DNA of 64,000 nucleotides, taken from assembly GCF_003991405.1 (NCBI RefSeq), contig NZ_RPEN01000158.1:310001-374000 (forward strand), read 5' to 3'. The DNA comes from Pseudorhodobacter sp. E13. GTDB lineage: Bacteria; Pseudomonadota; Alphaproteobacteria; Rhodobacterales; Rhodobacteraceae. Below the pieces are notes generated by a model that made no database searches, had not been told where the DNA came from, and saw only the letters and a list, made by a program, of their open reading frames with translations. The stretch's first letter is position 1; every line of letters begins with the position of its first letter. Made by a program: the position numbers and the translations under genes. Shown piece after piece: positions 24,587 through 33,277 of the stretch.

Positions 24587-26188
24587 ATGTTCCCCCTGCG
24601 TTACACACCGCTTGCGCTGGTGCTTCTGGCGGTGCCTGTCGGGCTTGCCGTCACGGTCTATCACCCGATCTGGGGCGGGCTTATCACGGTGCTGGCCATG
24701 TCCTTTTCGGCGCTTGGCCTGTTTGACCTGACACAGCCGCACAGTTCGGTGCTGCGCAATTACCCCATCTCGGCCCGGTTGCGGTTCTTGCTGGAAACCT
24801 TTCGCCCCGAAATCCGCCAGTATTTCGTGGAAAGCGATCAGGACGCGACGCCGTTTTCCCGCGAACAGCGCGCGCTGGTCTATCGCCGCGCCAAGGGGAT
24901 TGACGGCTTGCGCCCCTTTGGCACGCTGCTGGATGTGGAGAAAATCGGCCATGAATGGATCAACCATTCGATGCGCCCCTCGCATCTGCCCAGCCAGGAC
25001 TTTCGCGTGACCATTGGCGGGGCGGGCTGCAAGAAACCCTATCGCGCCTCGGTGCTGAACATTTCGGGCATGTCTTACGGCGCGCTGTCCCCCACCGCGA
25101 TTGAGGCGCTGAACAAAGGTGCGGCGATGGGTGGCTTTGCCCATACCACCGGCGAAGGCTCCATCTCGCGCTTTCACCGGGCGGGGGGCGGCGATCTGGT
25201 CTGGCAAATCGGCTCGGGGTATTTTGGCTGCCGCAACCCTGATGGCAGCTTTTCCGAAGATCGCTTTGCCGAAAATGCCAGCGCCGATCAGGTCAAGATG
25301 ATTGAGGTCAAGCTGAGCCAGGGCGCAAAACCCGGCCATGGCGGCATCCTGCCCGGCGCCAAAGTGACCGAGGCGATTGCCGAGGCGCGCGGCGTCAAAG
25401 TGGGCGAAGATTGCATCAGCCCCTCCTCCCATTCTGCTTTCGCTACCCCCATGGAATTATGCAGCTTTTTGCAGCGGTTGCGGGATTTGTCGGGTGGCAA
25501 GCCGGTCGGCCTGAAATTCTGCGTCGGGCACCCGTGGGAATGGTTCGCGCTGGCCAAGGCCTTTGCGCAAACCGGCCAATCGCCTGATTTCATCACGGTT
25601 GACGGGGCGGAAGGCGGCACCGGGGCCGCCCCCGCTGAATTTGCTGACCATTACGGCGCGCCCCTGCGCGAAGGGTTGATGCTGGTGCATAACACGCTGG
25701 TCGGCCTTGGCATCCGCGACAAGACCAAGATCATCGTCTCGGGCAAGCTGATCTCGGCCTTTGATATCTGCCGCATGTTCGCGCTGGGGGCCGATGCCTG
25801 CAATATGGCGCGCGGCTTCATGTTTGCCATCGGCTGCATTCAGGCGCAGGCCTGCCATTCCGGCAAATGCCCCACCGGCGTCACCACGCAAGATCCCGGC
25901 CGCTACCGCGCGCTGGTGGTGGATGACAAATACCAACGCGTTGCCAAGTTCCATGCCAACACGATGCACACGCTGAAAGAAGCGATTGAGGCAAGCGGTT
26001 TGCAGCACCCCAATGACCTGACGCCGCATCACCTGATGATCCGCGTCAACAGCCGCGAGGTGCGCTCTGCCGCCAGCCAATATCTTTGGCTGGATCAAGG
26101 CGCGTTGATGGGCGGCGATGTCAGCCACCCGGCCTTTGCCAAATACTGGGATCACGCAAGCGCCGACAGCTTTGCCTTTGCGATGTAG
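24587..26188 (+). CDS. FMN-binding glutamate synthase family protein
   Basis: 533 aa. Residues ~5-45 hold one or two membrane helices (LALVLLAVPVGLAVTVYHPIW), absent from classical GltB. The rest is the FMN/Fe-S domain of the glutamate synthase large subunit: LNISGMSYGALSPTAIEALNKGA, GEGSISRFH, SQGAKPGHGGILPG, VDGAEGGTGAAPAEFADH, and a Cys cluster around IQAQACHSGKCPTGVTTQDP. There is no glutaminase domain. Such proteins are annotated as glutamate synthase-like, with no demonstrated reaction that I know. It is monocistronic, followed by tRNA-Val on the other strand. Confidence 0.87.
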   Translation: MFPLRYTPLALVLLAVPVGLAVTVYHPIWGGLITVLAMSFSALGLFDLTQPHSSVLRNYPISARLRFLLETFRPEIRQYFVESDQDATPFSREQRALVYRRAKGIDGLRPFGTLLDVEKIGHEWINHSMRPSHLPSQDFRVTIGGAGCKKPYRASVLNISGMSYGALSPTAIEALNKGAAMGGFAHTTGEGSISRFHRAGGGDLVWQIGSGYFGCRNPDGSFSEDRFAENASADQVKMIEVKLSQGAKPGHGGILPGAKVTEAIAEARGVKVGEDCISPSSHSAFATPMELCSFLQRLRDLSGGKPVGLKFCVGHPWEWFALAKAFAQTGQSPDFITVDGAEGGTGAAPAEFADHYGAPLREGLMLVHNTLVGLGIRDKTKIIVSGKLISAFDICRMFALGADACNMARGFMFAIGCIQAQACHSGKCPTGVTTQDPGRYRALVVDDKYQRVAKFHANTMHTLKEAIEASGLQHPNDLTPHHLMIRVNSREVRSAASQYLWLDQGALMGGDVSHPAFAKYWDHASADSFAFAM

Positions 26189-26236
26189 CGTCGCGGGGCT
26201 TGGAAAGCGGCCGCAACGCCTGCGAAGCTGTTGAAA

Positions 26237-26311
26237 TGGTGGGTGATAAGGGATTTGAACCCCTGACATCTTCGATGTGAACGAAGCGCTCTACCACTGA
26301 GCTAATCACCC
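26237..26311 (-). tRNA. tRNA-Val (anticodon CAC)
   Basis: Reading the minus strand gives a full cloverleaf: acceptor GGGTGAT pairs with ATCACCC, discriminator A, and the CCA end is encoded. The D arm is GCTC-AGTGGTA-GAGC; the anticodon stem CTTCG/CGAAG encloses TTCACAT, so the anticodon is CAC (Val, codon GUG). The T arm is AGGGG-TTCAAAT-CCCTT. Length 75 with CCA. Confidence 0.96.
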
Positions 26312-26324
26312 ATCGGGGGGCGGT

Positions 26325-26933
26325 TTAATCGTCTTCACCGTCCTCTGCAAGACCCTCTTTTTCCGCCGCGGCATCACCGCCACCACCGCTGCCGCCGCCG
26401 CGCCGCAGTTTCAAGATCAACACCTCGGCATTGCCTTCCTGCCGCTGCTTGTTCACCTTGGCCTTGCCCAGTGGCGGCAGGTTCAATTCCTCGGACGCCG
26501 ACAGCGCATCGCCCAGCACGCCCAAAGCGGCATCCAGGATCAGCTTTACATCTTTCTTCTTGGCGCCCGAGGCTTTGACGACCCGCTCCACAAACTCTTG
26601 CTTTTTCAGCATATGCGGCTCATCGCCCCCGGCTTTGGCGGCTGCGGCCACTGTCGCCGGTGCCTCGCCCGAGGTTCCGACAACCGACATTTTCGGCACG
26701 ACCACCGCCGCTGGCTTGATTGCCGGGGCCGGAATGCCGCGCGGCGGTGCGGTTTTCGTAGCGGTTTTCGGCTCTGCCTTGGCAGGGGTTTTCGCCGCAG
26801 TGCTCTGCGATTTGGATTTGTCAGCGGTGCTGTTGGATGTGGCCCTGGTGGCGCCTGCTCCCCGTTTGTTTTCTACTTGGAAACAATTTAGGCGAGTTTT
26901 CAGCCGTTGGGAACAGGGCAAATCCAATTCCAC
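26325..26933 (-). CDS. HU-like DNA-binding protein with long basic N-terminal extension
   Basis: About 202 aa from GTG 26933. The C-terminal part (about 107-180) is HU/IHF-like: MLKKQEFVERVVKASGAKKKDVKLILDAALGVLGDALSASEELNLPPLGKAKV. It is preceded by a ~100-residue low-complexity Ala/Lys/Pro/Thr region and followed by a Gly-rich and acidic tail. The start is uncertain: no in-frame ATG exists upstream of the domain, and a good GGGGAG site is followed by GCCACC.. with no start codon. Homologues I remember begin MAT.., so the true start may be a non-standard codon there. It probably acts in nucleoid organisation. Confidence 0.72.
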   Translation of the reverse strand: MELDLPCSQRLKTRLNCFQVENKRGAGATRATSNSTADKSKSQSTAAKTPAKAEPKTATKTAPPRGIPAPAIKPAAVVVPKMSVVGTSGEAPATVAAAAKAGGDEPHMLKKQEFVERVVKASGAKKKDVKLILDAALGVLGDALSASEELNLPPLGKAKVNKQRQEGNAEVLILKLRRGGGSGGGGDAAAEKEGLAEDGEDD

Positions 26934-27018
26934 AGCGCTTGGTTAAATGAAACCAAAGTTTCGCGCCGCAGCCTGCCTTTGGCAAAGGGTCCAAGGGGCC
27001 CGCGCCCTGCCCAAAGAA

Positions 27019-27045
27019 AAAGGCGCGCCCCGCAGACGCGCCTTT
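27019..27045 (-). terminator. Intrinsic terminator after lon
   Basis: AAAGGCGCG (27019-27027) and CGCGCCTTT (27037-27045) form a 9-bp stem. On the minus strand it is followed by TTTTTCTTT. It lies 16 bases beyond the lon stop. Confidence 0.8.
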
Positions 27046-27060
27046 CCCTTGTTCAACCGC

Positions 27061-29469
27061 TTAATGGGCGGTCTGCGGAATGCTGCTTTCGGCCTTGGCC
27101 TGACGCGCGGCGGCGGCAGCTTCCTCGGCGGCCTCATCCCATTCGATCGGTTCGGGCTTGCGCACCAGCGCATGTTCCAAAACCTCTCGTACATGGGTCA
27201 CGGGAATGATGGTCAGACCCTCTTTCACATTGTCCGGAATTTCGGACAGGTCCTTCTCATTCTCTTTCGGGATCAGCACCGTCTTGATCCCACCGCGCAA
27301 GGCCGCCAGCAGTTTTTCCTTCAGGCCGCCGATGGGCATCGCATTGCCGCGCAAGGAAACCTCGCCCGTCATTGCGATATCCTTGCGGACCGGAATCTGC
27401 GTCAGCACCGAAACGATGGATGTGACCATGGCCAGACCCGCGCTTGGCCCATCCTTGGGCGTCGCGCCATCGGGCACATGGACATGGATATCAATCGTTT
27501 CGAACTTCGGCGGCTTCACGCCGATTTCCGGGCTGATAGAGCGCACATAGCTGCTGGCCGCATCGATGGATTCCTTCATCACATCGCCCAGCTTGCCCGT
27601 GGTCTTCATCCGGCCCTTGCCCGGCAGGCGCAGCGCCTCAATCGACAGCAACTCACCCCCCACGCTGGTCCAGGCCAGACCCGTCACCACACCCACCTGA
27701 TCCGTGGCTTCGGCCAGACCATAGCGGTGCCGCTTGACGCCAAGGAAGCCTTCCAGCCCCTCAATCGTCACCTTCACCGCCTTGGTTTTCGCCTTCACGA
27801 TTTCGGTCACAGCCTTGCGTGCCAGTTTCGCCAGCTCGCGTTCAAGGTTCCGCACCCCTGCTTCGCGGGTATAAGTGCGGATCACCTCCAGCAGCGCATC
27901 ATCGGCCACCGAAAACTCACCCTTTTTCAAGGCGTGGTTCTTGATCTGCTTGGGGATCAGATGCTGCTTTGCAATCTCGCGCTTTTCATCCTCGGTATAG
28001 CCCGACAGCGGAATAATCTCCATCCGGTCCAGAAGCGGGCCGGGCATGTTATAGCTGTTGGCCGTCGTCAGGAACATCACGTTCGAGAGGTCATATTCGA
28101 CCTCCAGATAGTGATCGGTAAAGGTGGCGTTCTGTTCCGGGTCCAGCACCTCCAGCATGGCCGAGGCCGGATCGCCGCGGAAATCCTGCCCCATCTTGTC
28201 AATTTCATCCAGCAAGATCAACGGGTTCGTCGTCTTGGCCTTTTTCAGCGCCTGAATGATCTTGCCGGGCATAGAGCCGATATAGGTCCGGCGGTGGCCG
28301 CGAATTTCACTCTCATCGCGCACGCCACCCAACGAGATGCGGATAAATTCGCGCCCCGTGGCCTTTGCGACCGAGCGGCCCAAGGATGTCTTGCCAACGC
28401 CCGGAGGGCCGACGAGGCACAGGATCGGGCCTTTCAGCTTGGCAGACCGCGCCTGCACCGCCAGATATTCGACGATGCGTTCCTTGACCTTTTCCAACCC
28501 GTAGTGATCGGCATCCAGCACGGCCTGCGCCTTGCCCAGATCCTTTTTCACGCGGGATTTGGTGCCCCACGGCACCCCAAGCAGCCAATCCAGATAGTTG
28601 CGCACCACGGTCGCTTCCGCGCTCATCGGGCTCATGCTTTTCAGCTTTTTCACCTCGGCTTCGGCCTTGTCGCGCGCTTCCTTGGACAGCGCGGTCTTGG
28701 CGATGCGGGCTTCCAGTTCGGCAATCTCGTTCTGGCCATCCTCGCCATCGCCGAGTTCCTTCTGAATCGCCTTCATCTGCTCATTCAGGTAATATTCGCG
28801 TTGCGTCCGCTCCATCTGCGATTTCACGCGGGTCTTGATCTTTTTCTCCACCTGCAAAACGCTCATTTCGCCTTGCATATGGCCGTAAACCTTTTCCAGA
28901 CGCTGGCCGATATCCAGCGTTTCCAGAAGGGCTTGCTTGTCGGCAACCTCAATCCCCAGATGGCCTGCGGCCAAATCAGCAAGGCGCGAGGGTTCGCGGG
29001 TTTCGGCCACGGCCGACAGCGCCTCTTCGGGGATGTTTTTCTTGATCTTGGCGTAGCGCTCAAATTCCTCGGCAACGGCGCGCACCAGCGCCCCTACCGT
29101 GGCGGTATCGCCCGGCAATTCGGTCAGCGGCGCGGCCTCGGCTTCGAAGAACCGGTCGTTTTCGATGAAATTGGTAATCCGCACACGGCTTTTGCCTTCG
29201 ACCAGCACTTTCACTGTGCCATCGGGCAGCTTGAGCAGTTGTAGCACATTGGCCAACACGCCGGCACGATAGATGCCATCGCTTTCCGGGTCATCGACCG
29301 TCGGGTCCATCTGGCTGGACAGCAGGATCTGGCGATCCTCGGCCATCACTTCTTCCAGCGCCCGAACCGATTTTTCACGCCCGACGAACAGCGGCACGAT
29401 CATATGCGGGAACACCACGATATCGCGCAGCGGCAACACGGGATAGCTGGGGGTTTTCACGTCAGTCAT
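27061..29469 (-). CDS. lon: ATP-dependent protease La (Lon)
   Basis: 802 aa. The N-terminal LON domain starts at SYPVLPLRDIVVFPHMIVPLFVGR; a coiled-coil region follows (ERTQREYYLNEQMKAIQKELGD). The AAA+ module has Walker A GPPGVGKTSLG, Walker B ILLDEIDKMG and sensor regions. The protease domain has Ser676 in PKDGPSAGLAM and Lys719 in GGLKEKL. Lon degrades damaged and regulatory proteins in the cytosol. A sigma70-like promoter is present about 75-105 bases upstream. Confidence 0.97.
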   Translation of the reverse strand: MTDVKTPSYPVLPLRDIVVFPHMIVPLFVGREKSVRALEEVMAEDRQILLSSQMDPTVDDPESDGIYRAGVLANVLQLLKLPDGTVKVLVEGKSRVRITNFIENDRFFEAEAAPLTELPGDTATVGALVRAVAEEFERYAKIKKNIPEEALSAVAETREPSRLADLAAGHLGIEVADKQALLETLDIGQRLEKVYGHMQGEMSVLQVEKKIKTRVKSQMERTQREYYLNEQMKAIQKELGDGEDGQNEIAELEARIAKTALSKEARDKAEAEVKKLKSMSPMSAEATVVRNYLDWLLGVPWGTKSRVKKDLGKAQAVLDADHYGLEKVKERIVEYLAVQARSAKLKGPILCLVGPPGVGKTSLGRSVAKATGREFIRISLGGVRDESEIRGHRRTYIGSMPGKIIQALKKAKTTNPLILLDEIDKMGQDFRGDPASAMLEVLDPEQNATFTDHYLEVEYDLSNVMFLTTANSYNMPGPLLDRMEIIPLSGYTEDEKREIAKQHLIPKQIKNHALKKGEFSVADDALLEVIRTYTREAGVRNLERELAKLARKAVTEIVKAKTKAVKVTIEGLEGFLGVKRHRYGLAEATDQVGVVTGLAWTSVGGELLSIEALRLPGKGRMKTTGKLGDVMKESIDAASSYVRSISPEIGVKPPKFETIDIHVHVPDGATPKDGPSAGLAMVTSIVSVLTQIPVRKDIAMTGEVSLRGNAMPIGGLKEKLLAALRGGIKTVLIPKENEKDLSEIPDNVKEGLTIIPVTHVREVLEHALVRKPEPIEWDEAAEEAAAAARQAKAESSIPQTAH

Positions 29470-29542
29470 CTTGTTTCCTTATCTGGCAGGAAGGCCATGG
29501 CCCCGGTGTTTCGGCAGCACTCAGGCATTCCCCTCTCTGGTC

Positions 29543-29575
29543 ACTATATCTGGTGCCGGGGTCCCGCGCTGTCAA
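29543..29575 (-). promoter_or_regulatory. Candidate lon promoter
   Basis: On the minus strand a perfect TTGACA (29570-29575) is followed by an A/T-rich AGATATAGT (29543-29551) at 18 or 21 bases depending on the -10 chosen. A heat-shock sigma factor may also act here; the sequence alone does not settle it. Confidence 0.4.
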
Positions 29576-29663
29576 CCAGCCCAACCGCACTTGCTGCAAT
29601 CATGCGCCCGACAAACTGGCGCTGCAAGCGCAGATTGCGGGGAATTTGACGCGATTGTGAAAC

Positions 29664-30035
29664 CTAATCCGCGGGCTTCGGCCCAACCGGCAGCAAGGCC
29701 GCCGCAATCCGCCGCCCTTCGGACAACAGCACGTTATAGGTGCGGGCGGCGGCGGGTGAATTCATCACCTCCACCCCGATGCCTGCCGCCTCCAGCGTGC
29801 TGCGAAAGGCCAGCGGCACATGCGCGATCTCTTCGCCCATGCCGATGAACAAGACATCAATCTTGCCGATCAGCGACAGCGGTGCGGCGGTATCGTCCAA
29901 CCCGCCCCAAGGGCCAGCATCCCACGGCGTCACCAGCACCGGGCCACGGATCACCTGCCCCGCAATCCGAAAGAACCCCGGCCCATAGCTGTCTATGGGC
30001 TGGGCGTTTTCATAGGTGATTTCGGTCAGGCGCAT
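29664..30035 (-). CDS. Mth938-like domain protein (DUF498)
   Basis: 123 aa. The family pattern is present: ITYENAQPIDSYGPGFFRIAGQVIRGPVLVTPWDAGPW, LFIGMGEEIAHVP and GIGVEVMNSPAAARTYNVLLSEGRRIAAALLPV. It is a small cytoplasmic alpha/beta protein of the Mth938/NDUFAF3 group; NDUFAF3 relatives act in complex I assembly, but the bacterial role is unproven. The start is 3 bases after the secF stop, so it belongs to the yajC-secD-secF operon, an arrangement common in alphaproteobacteria. Confidence 0.88.
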   Translation of the reverse strand: MRLTEITYENAQPIDSYGPGFFRIAGQVIRGPVLVTPWDAGPWGGLDDTAAPLSLIGKIDVLFIGMGEEIAHVPLAFRSTLEAAGIGVEVMNSPAAARTYNVLLSEGRRIAAALLPVGPKPAD

Positions 30036-30038
30036 CGG

Positions 30039-31007
30039 TCAGGCGTCAATGTTGGAAAACTGGGTGCCGGGTGTGTCGTCTTTCTTGGTCCAGTCGCGTT
30101 TCACGCCCAGCCACAGCACGACGTTCTTTGCCACATAAACCGACGAATATGTCCCGATCACGATGCCGAAGGTAATCGCGAAGGTAAAGCCGCGGATCAC
30201 ATCGCCCCCCAGCGCCAGCAGCGCAATCAGCGCGATCAGCGTGGTGCCCGAGGTCAGGATGGTCCGGCTGAGGGTTTCGTTCACCGACAGGTTCATCACC
30301 TCGATCAGCGGCATGGTTTTGTATTTGACCAGATTCTCGCGCAAACGGTCAAAGACCACAACGGTATCGTTGATCGAATAGCCCAGAATGGTCAGCAGCG
30401 CCGCAATCACCGCCAGATCGAACTTGATCTGAAACAGCGCAAACACGCCCACGGTGATCAGCACGTCATGCATCAAGGCCACAACCGCGCCCACAGCAAA
30501 CTGCCATTCAAACCGCAGCCAGATATAGACCAGAATCGCCCCCGTCGCCCCCAGCACCGCCAGAATGGCCGACCAGATCAATTCGCCCGACACCTTGGGG
30601 CCAACCGATTCCACCGATGGGAAGGTGATCGACGGGTCCACCGCCTGCAAAGCAGCCTCGGCGGCGGTGATGATTTCCGGCGTCACCGCCTCATAGCCAT
30701 CCTGCGCCTGAATGCGGATCATCGCGACGTTCTTGTCCGGGCCAAAGCTGGGGTCGAACACTTCGGTGATCGACACATCGCCCAGATCCATCGGCTCCAG
30801 CGCCGCGCGATAGGCACCGACATCCACGCTGCCAGTGCTTTCGGTGCGGATCGTGGTGCCGCCCTTGAAGTCGATACCAAAGTTCAACCCCATCACGATG
30901 ACAAGGATCACCGAAGCGATGCACATCAGAAAGGACGCACCCGAGGTGATCTTCCGATGTTTGAAGAAATCCCAATTGGTCTCGTCGGGAACAAGTTTCA
31001 ACCGCAT
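30039..31007 (-). CDS. secF: Protein translocase subunit SecF
   Basis: 322 aa. ATG 31007 (MRLKLVPDETNWDFF) is preferred to a far-upstream start that would overlap secD. Membrane helix 1 (ASFLMCIASVILVIVMGL) is followed by the family motif NFGIDFKGGT, a periplasmic P1-type domain, and five C-terminal helices with YIWLRFEWQFAVGAVVALMHDV and GYSINDTVVVFDRLREN. SecF works with SecD to drive proton-motive-force-dependent late protein export. secD ends 10 bases upstream. Confidence 0.95.
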   Translation of the reverse strand: MRLKLVPDETNWDFFKHRKITSGASFLMCIASVILVIVMGLNFGIDFKGGTTIRTESTGSVDVGAYRAALEPMDLGDVSITEVFDPSFGPDKNVAMIRIQAQDGYEAVTPEIITAAEAALQAVDPSITFPSVESVGPKVSGELIWSAILAVLGATGAILVYIWLRFEWQFAVGAVVALMHDVLITVGVFALFQIKFDLAVIAALLTILGYSINDTVVVFDRLRENLVKYKTMPLIEVMNLSVNETLSRTILTSGTTLIALIALLALGGDVIRGFTFAITFGIVIGTYSSVYVAKNVVLWLGVKRDWTKKDDTPGTQFSNIDA

Positions 31008-31017
31008 GGCTCTGCCC

Positions 31018-32685
31018 TCACACTTCGATTGTTTTGGGGCGGCGGTATTCAAACCACGTCACCACGAAAAGCCGCGTCACGAAAATGGCCGTGAACACCG
31101 ATGTCACGATCCCGATGCCCAAAGTCACCGAGAAGCCGCGCACAGGGCCAGAGCCGACCATGAACAGGATGACAGCGATGATGAACGTGGTCACGTTCGC
31201 GTCAATGATCGCCGACAGCGCCTTTTCATAGCCCAGTTCAATCGCACGGGCCGGGCCGCGCGCGGTTTTCAACTCTTCCTTGATCCGTTCGAACACCAGC
31301 ACATTGGCATCCACCGCCATACCGATGGTCAGCACGATCCCGGCAATCCCCGGCAGGGTCAGCGTGGCACCGATCATGCTCAGCGTGCCGAAGATCAAGG
31401 CGACGTTGAAGCCCAGCGCCACGGTCGCCATCACGCCGAACCAGCCGTAAGACGCGATCATGAACACCACGACCGCCAGCATCGCCACCAGTGAGGCCAG
31501 ACGCCCCGCATCAATACTGTCTTGCCCCAGTTCCGGCCCGATGGTGCGTTCCTCAAGGAATGTCATTTCCGCAGGCAAGGCCCCGGCCCGCAGCAACACG
31601 GCCAGATTTGTGCTTTCCTCCACCCCGAAATTCCCGGTGATAATGCCCGAGCCGCCCGGAATATGGCTTTGAATGACCGGCGCGCTGATCACCTCGCCGT
31701 CCAGCACGATGGCAAAGGGGCTGCCGATATTGGCCGCCGTGTAATCGCCGAACTTGCGCGCGCCCGTGGGGTTGAACCGGAACGACACCGCCGGGCGGTT
31801 GTTCTGGTCAAAGGCGGGCTGCGCATCCGTCAACTCCTCGCCCGTCACCACAGGGGTTTGTTCAACGATATAAAACTGCCCCGGCTCATCCATCGAAGGC
31901 AGCAGCAGATTGCGCGCCCCCGCATTGGCCCCGGCATCCGCCGTGCGCCCGACAACCGGATGAAAGGTCAGCTTGGCCGTGGTCCCGATCAGCGCCTTCA
32001 ACTCACTGGCTGACCCGATCCCCGGCACCTGAATCAAAATCCGGTCCTCACCCTGACGCTGGATCGTGGGTTCGCGCGTGCCTGCCGCATCAACCCGGCG
32101 GCGGATGATTTCCAGCGATTGCTGAATGGTGCGGCTGTCCGTCGCCACCCGCTCCGCTTCCGACAATTGCACGACGATCACATCGCCCTCTGCCGTCACG
32201 TCGATGTCATTCTGCCCCACACCTGTCAAAGAGACCACGGGGCTTGCCAAATCCTGCACCGCCTCCAAGGCCACAGCCATGCCATCGGGGTTCGAAATCG
32301 CCACCCGCAGCACACCGGGCACCGAAGGCTGCCTGCGCACATTGCCGACCTGATCGCGCACATCGCGCAAGGCGTCGCGCACATCCGGCCACATCCCGTC
32401 AATCCGCGCCTCATAGACATCGGCCACCTGCACCTCGGCCAGCAAATGCGCACCGCCGCGCAAATCCAACCCAAGGTTCACAAGGTTTGACGGCAACCAC
32501 GACGGCCACTTGGCCATCGCGGCCTCCTGCTCCGGCGTTGCAACCCCGCCTGCCGCTTCCACGGCCAGAACGGCGTCATTATGCGTCTCGACCTGCGTGT
32601 AAAACAGGTTCGGCGCGGTCGTGGCCACCCCAAGGGCGCAAACCGCCCAGATGGTCACACGCTTCCACAGCGGGATATGCAACAT
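31018..32685 (-). CDS. secD: Protein translocase subunit SecD
   Basis: 555 aa. It has an N-terminal helix (KRVTIWAVCALGVATTAPNLF), the LGLDLRGGAHLLAEV motif, a large periplasmic P1 region with RRRVDAAGTREPTIQRQGEDRILIQVPG, and C-terminal helices containing AGRLASLVAMLAVVVFMIASYGWFGV, GMAVDANVLVFERIKEEL and the final cytoplasmic tail. It pairs with SecF and YajC at SecYEG. Confidence 0.96.
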   Translation of the reverse strand: MLHIPLWKRVTIWAVCALGVATTAPNLFYTQVETHNDAVLAVEAAGGVATPEQEAAMAKWPSWLPSNLVNLGLDLRGGAHLLAEVQVADVYEARIDGMWPDVRDALRDVRDQVGNVRRQPSVPGVLRVAISNPDGMAVALEAVQDLASPVVSLTGVGQNDIDVTAEGDVIVVQLSEAERVATDSRTIQQSLEIIRRRVDAAGTREPTIQRQGEDRILIQVPGIGSASELKALIGTTAKLTFHPVVGRTADAGANAGARNLLLPSMDEPGQFYIVEQTPVVTGEELTDAQPAFDQNNRPAVSFRFNPTGARKFGDYTAANIGSPFAIVLDGEVISAPVIQSHIPGGSGIITGNFGVEESTNLAVLLRAGALPAEMTFLEERTIGPELGQDSIDAGRLASLVAMLAVVVFMIASYGWFGVMATVALGFNVALIFGTLSMIGATLTLPGIAGIVLTIGMAVDANVLVFERIKEELKTARGPARAIELGYEKALSAIIDANVTTFIIAVILFMVGSGPVRGFSVTLGIGIVTSVFTAIFVTRLFVVTWFEYRRPKTIEV

Positions 32686-32704
32686 GAGTTCAGGCTTTCC
32701 GGGT

Positions 32705-33028
32705 TCAGGCCGCAGCCGGTTCGGTTTTCGACATGACCTGCGCGATCGTGTGCTTGATCACCTTGACCTTCACACCTTCGGCAATCTCTACCTCGATGAT
32801 CCCGTCTTCGGCCACTTTCACAACCTTGCCGACAATCCCGCCCTGCGTCAGAACCTGATCGCCCCGGCGCAGCGCATCCACCATGGCCTTATGCTCTTTC
32901 AGCTTCTTTTGCTGCGGACGGATCAGCAGGAAATACATGATCGCAAAGATCAGGATCAGCGGCATGAACGACGTGAAAGCGCCCATGGCACCACCAGCAG
33001 CCTGCGCATAAGCGGGAGTAGCAAACAT
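32705..33028 (-). CDS. yajC: Preprotein translocase subunit YajC
   Basis: 107 aa from ATG 33028 (GAGAGGAT upstream); the TTG one codon earlier is not needed. One membrane helix (FMPLILIFAIMYFLLI) is followed by RPQQKKLKEHKAMVDALRRGDQVLTQGGIVGKV, the YajC signature. It is the first gene of the yajC-secD-secF-Mth938 operon. Confidence 0.95.
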   Translation of the reverse strand: MFATPAYAQAAGGAMGAFTSFMPLILIFAIMYFLLIRPQQKKLKEHKAMVDALRRGDQVLTQGGIVGKVVKVAEDGIIEVEIAEGVKVKVIKHTIAQVMSKTEPAAA

Positions 33029-33194
33029 CAAATTATCCTCTCGGTCGGCGGGTTTTCCCCGGATTTATCGCCGCGCACCCTATGCGACAGCCCAATGCTG
33101 CGCAAGACGGCGCAACAGCACCCTGCCCGGCCATATAAGGCCAAGTCACCGCAATGTGTAGCCCAAGGCGGCCGTTTTCCTCCGCCGCCCCCGC

Positions 33195-33222
33195 GTAGGG
33201 TGGGTGCCAACCCACCACCCCC
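33195..33222. repeat. Second copy of the GTAGGGTGGGTG..CAACCCACC element
   Basis: GTAGGGTGGGTGCCAACCCA followed by CCACCCCC matches one arm of the 1761-1840 element almost exactly (GGTGGGT with ACCCACC as its own short inverted repeat). It sits between divergent yajC and the pentapeptide-repeat gene. Confidence 0.65.
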
Positions 33223-33277
33223 TTGATCCGCCGCCCGTTCCATGCCCCAATCGCCGCACCTTTACCGAGTGTGATTT

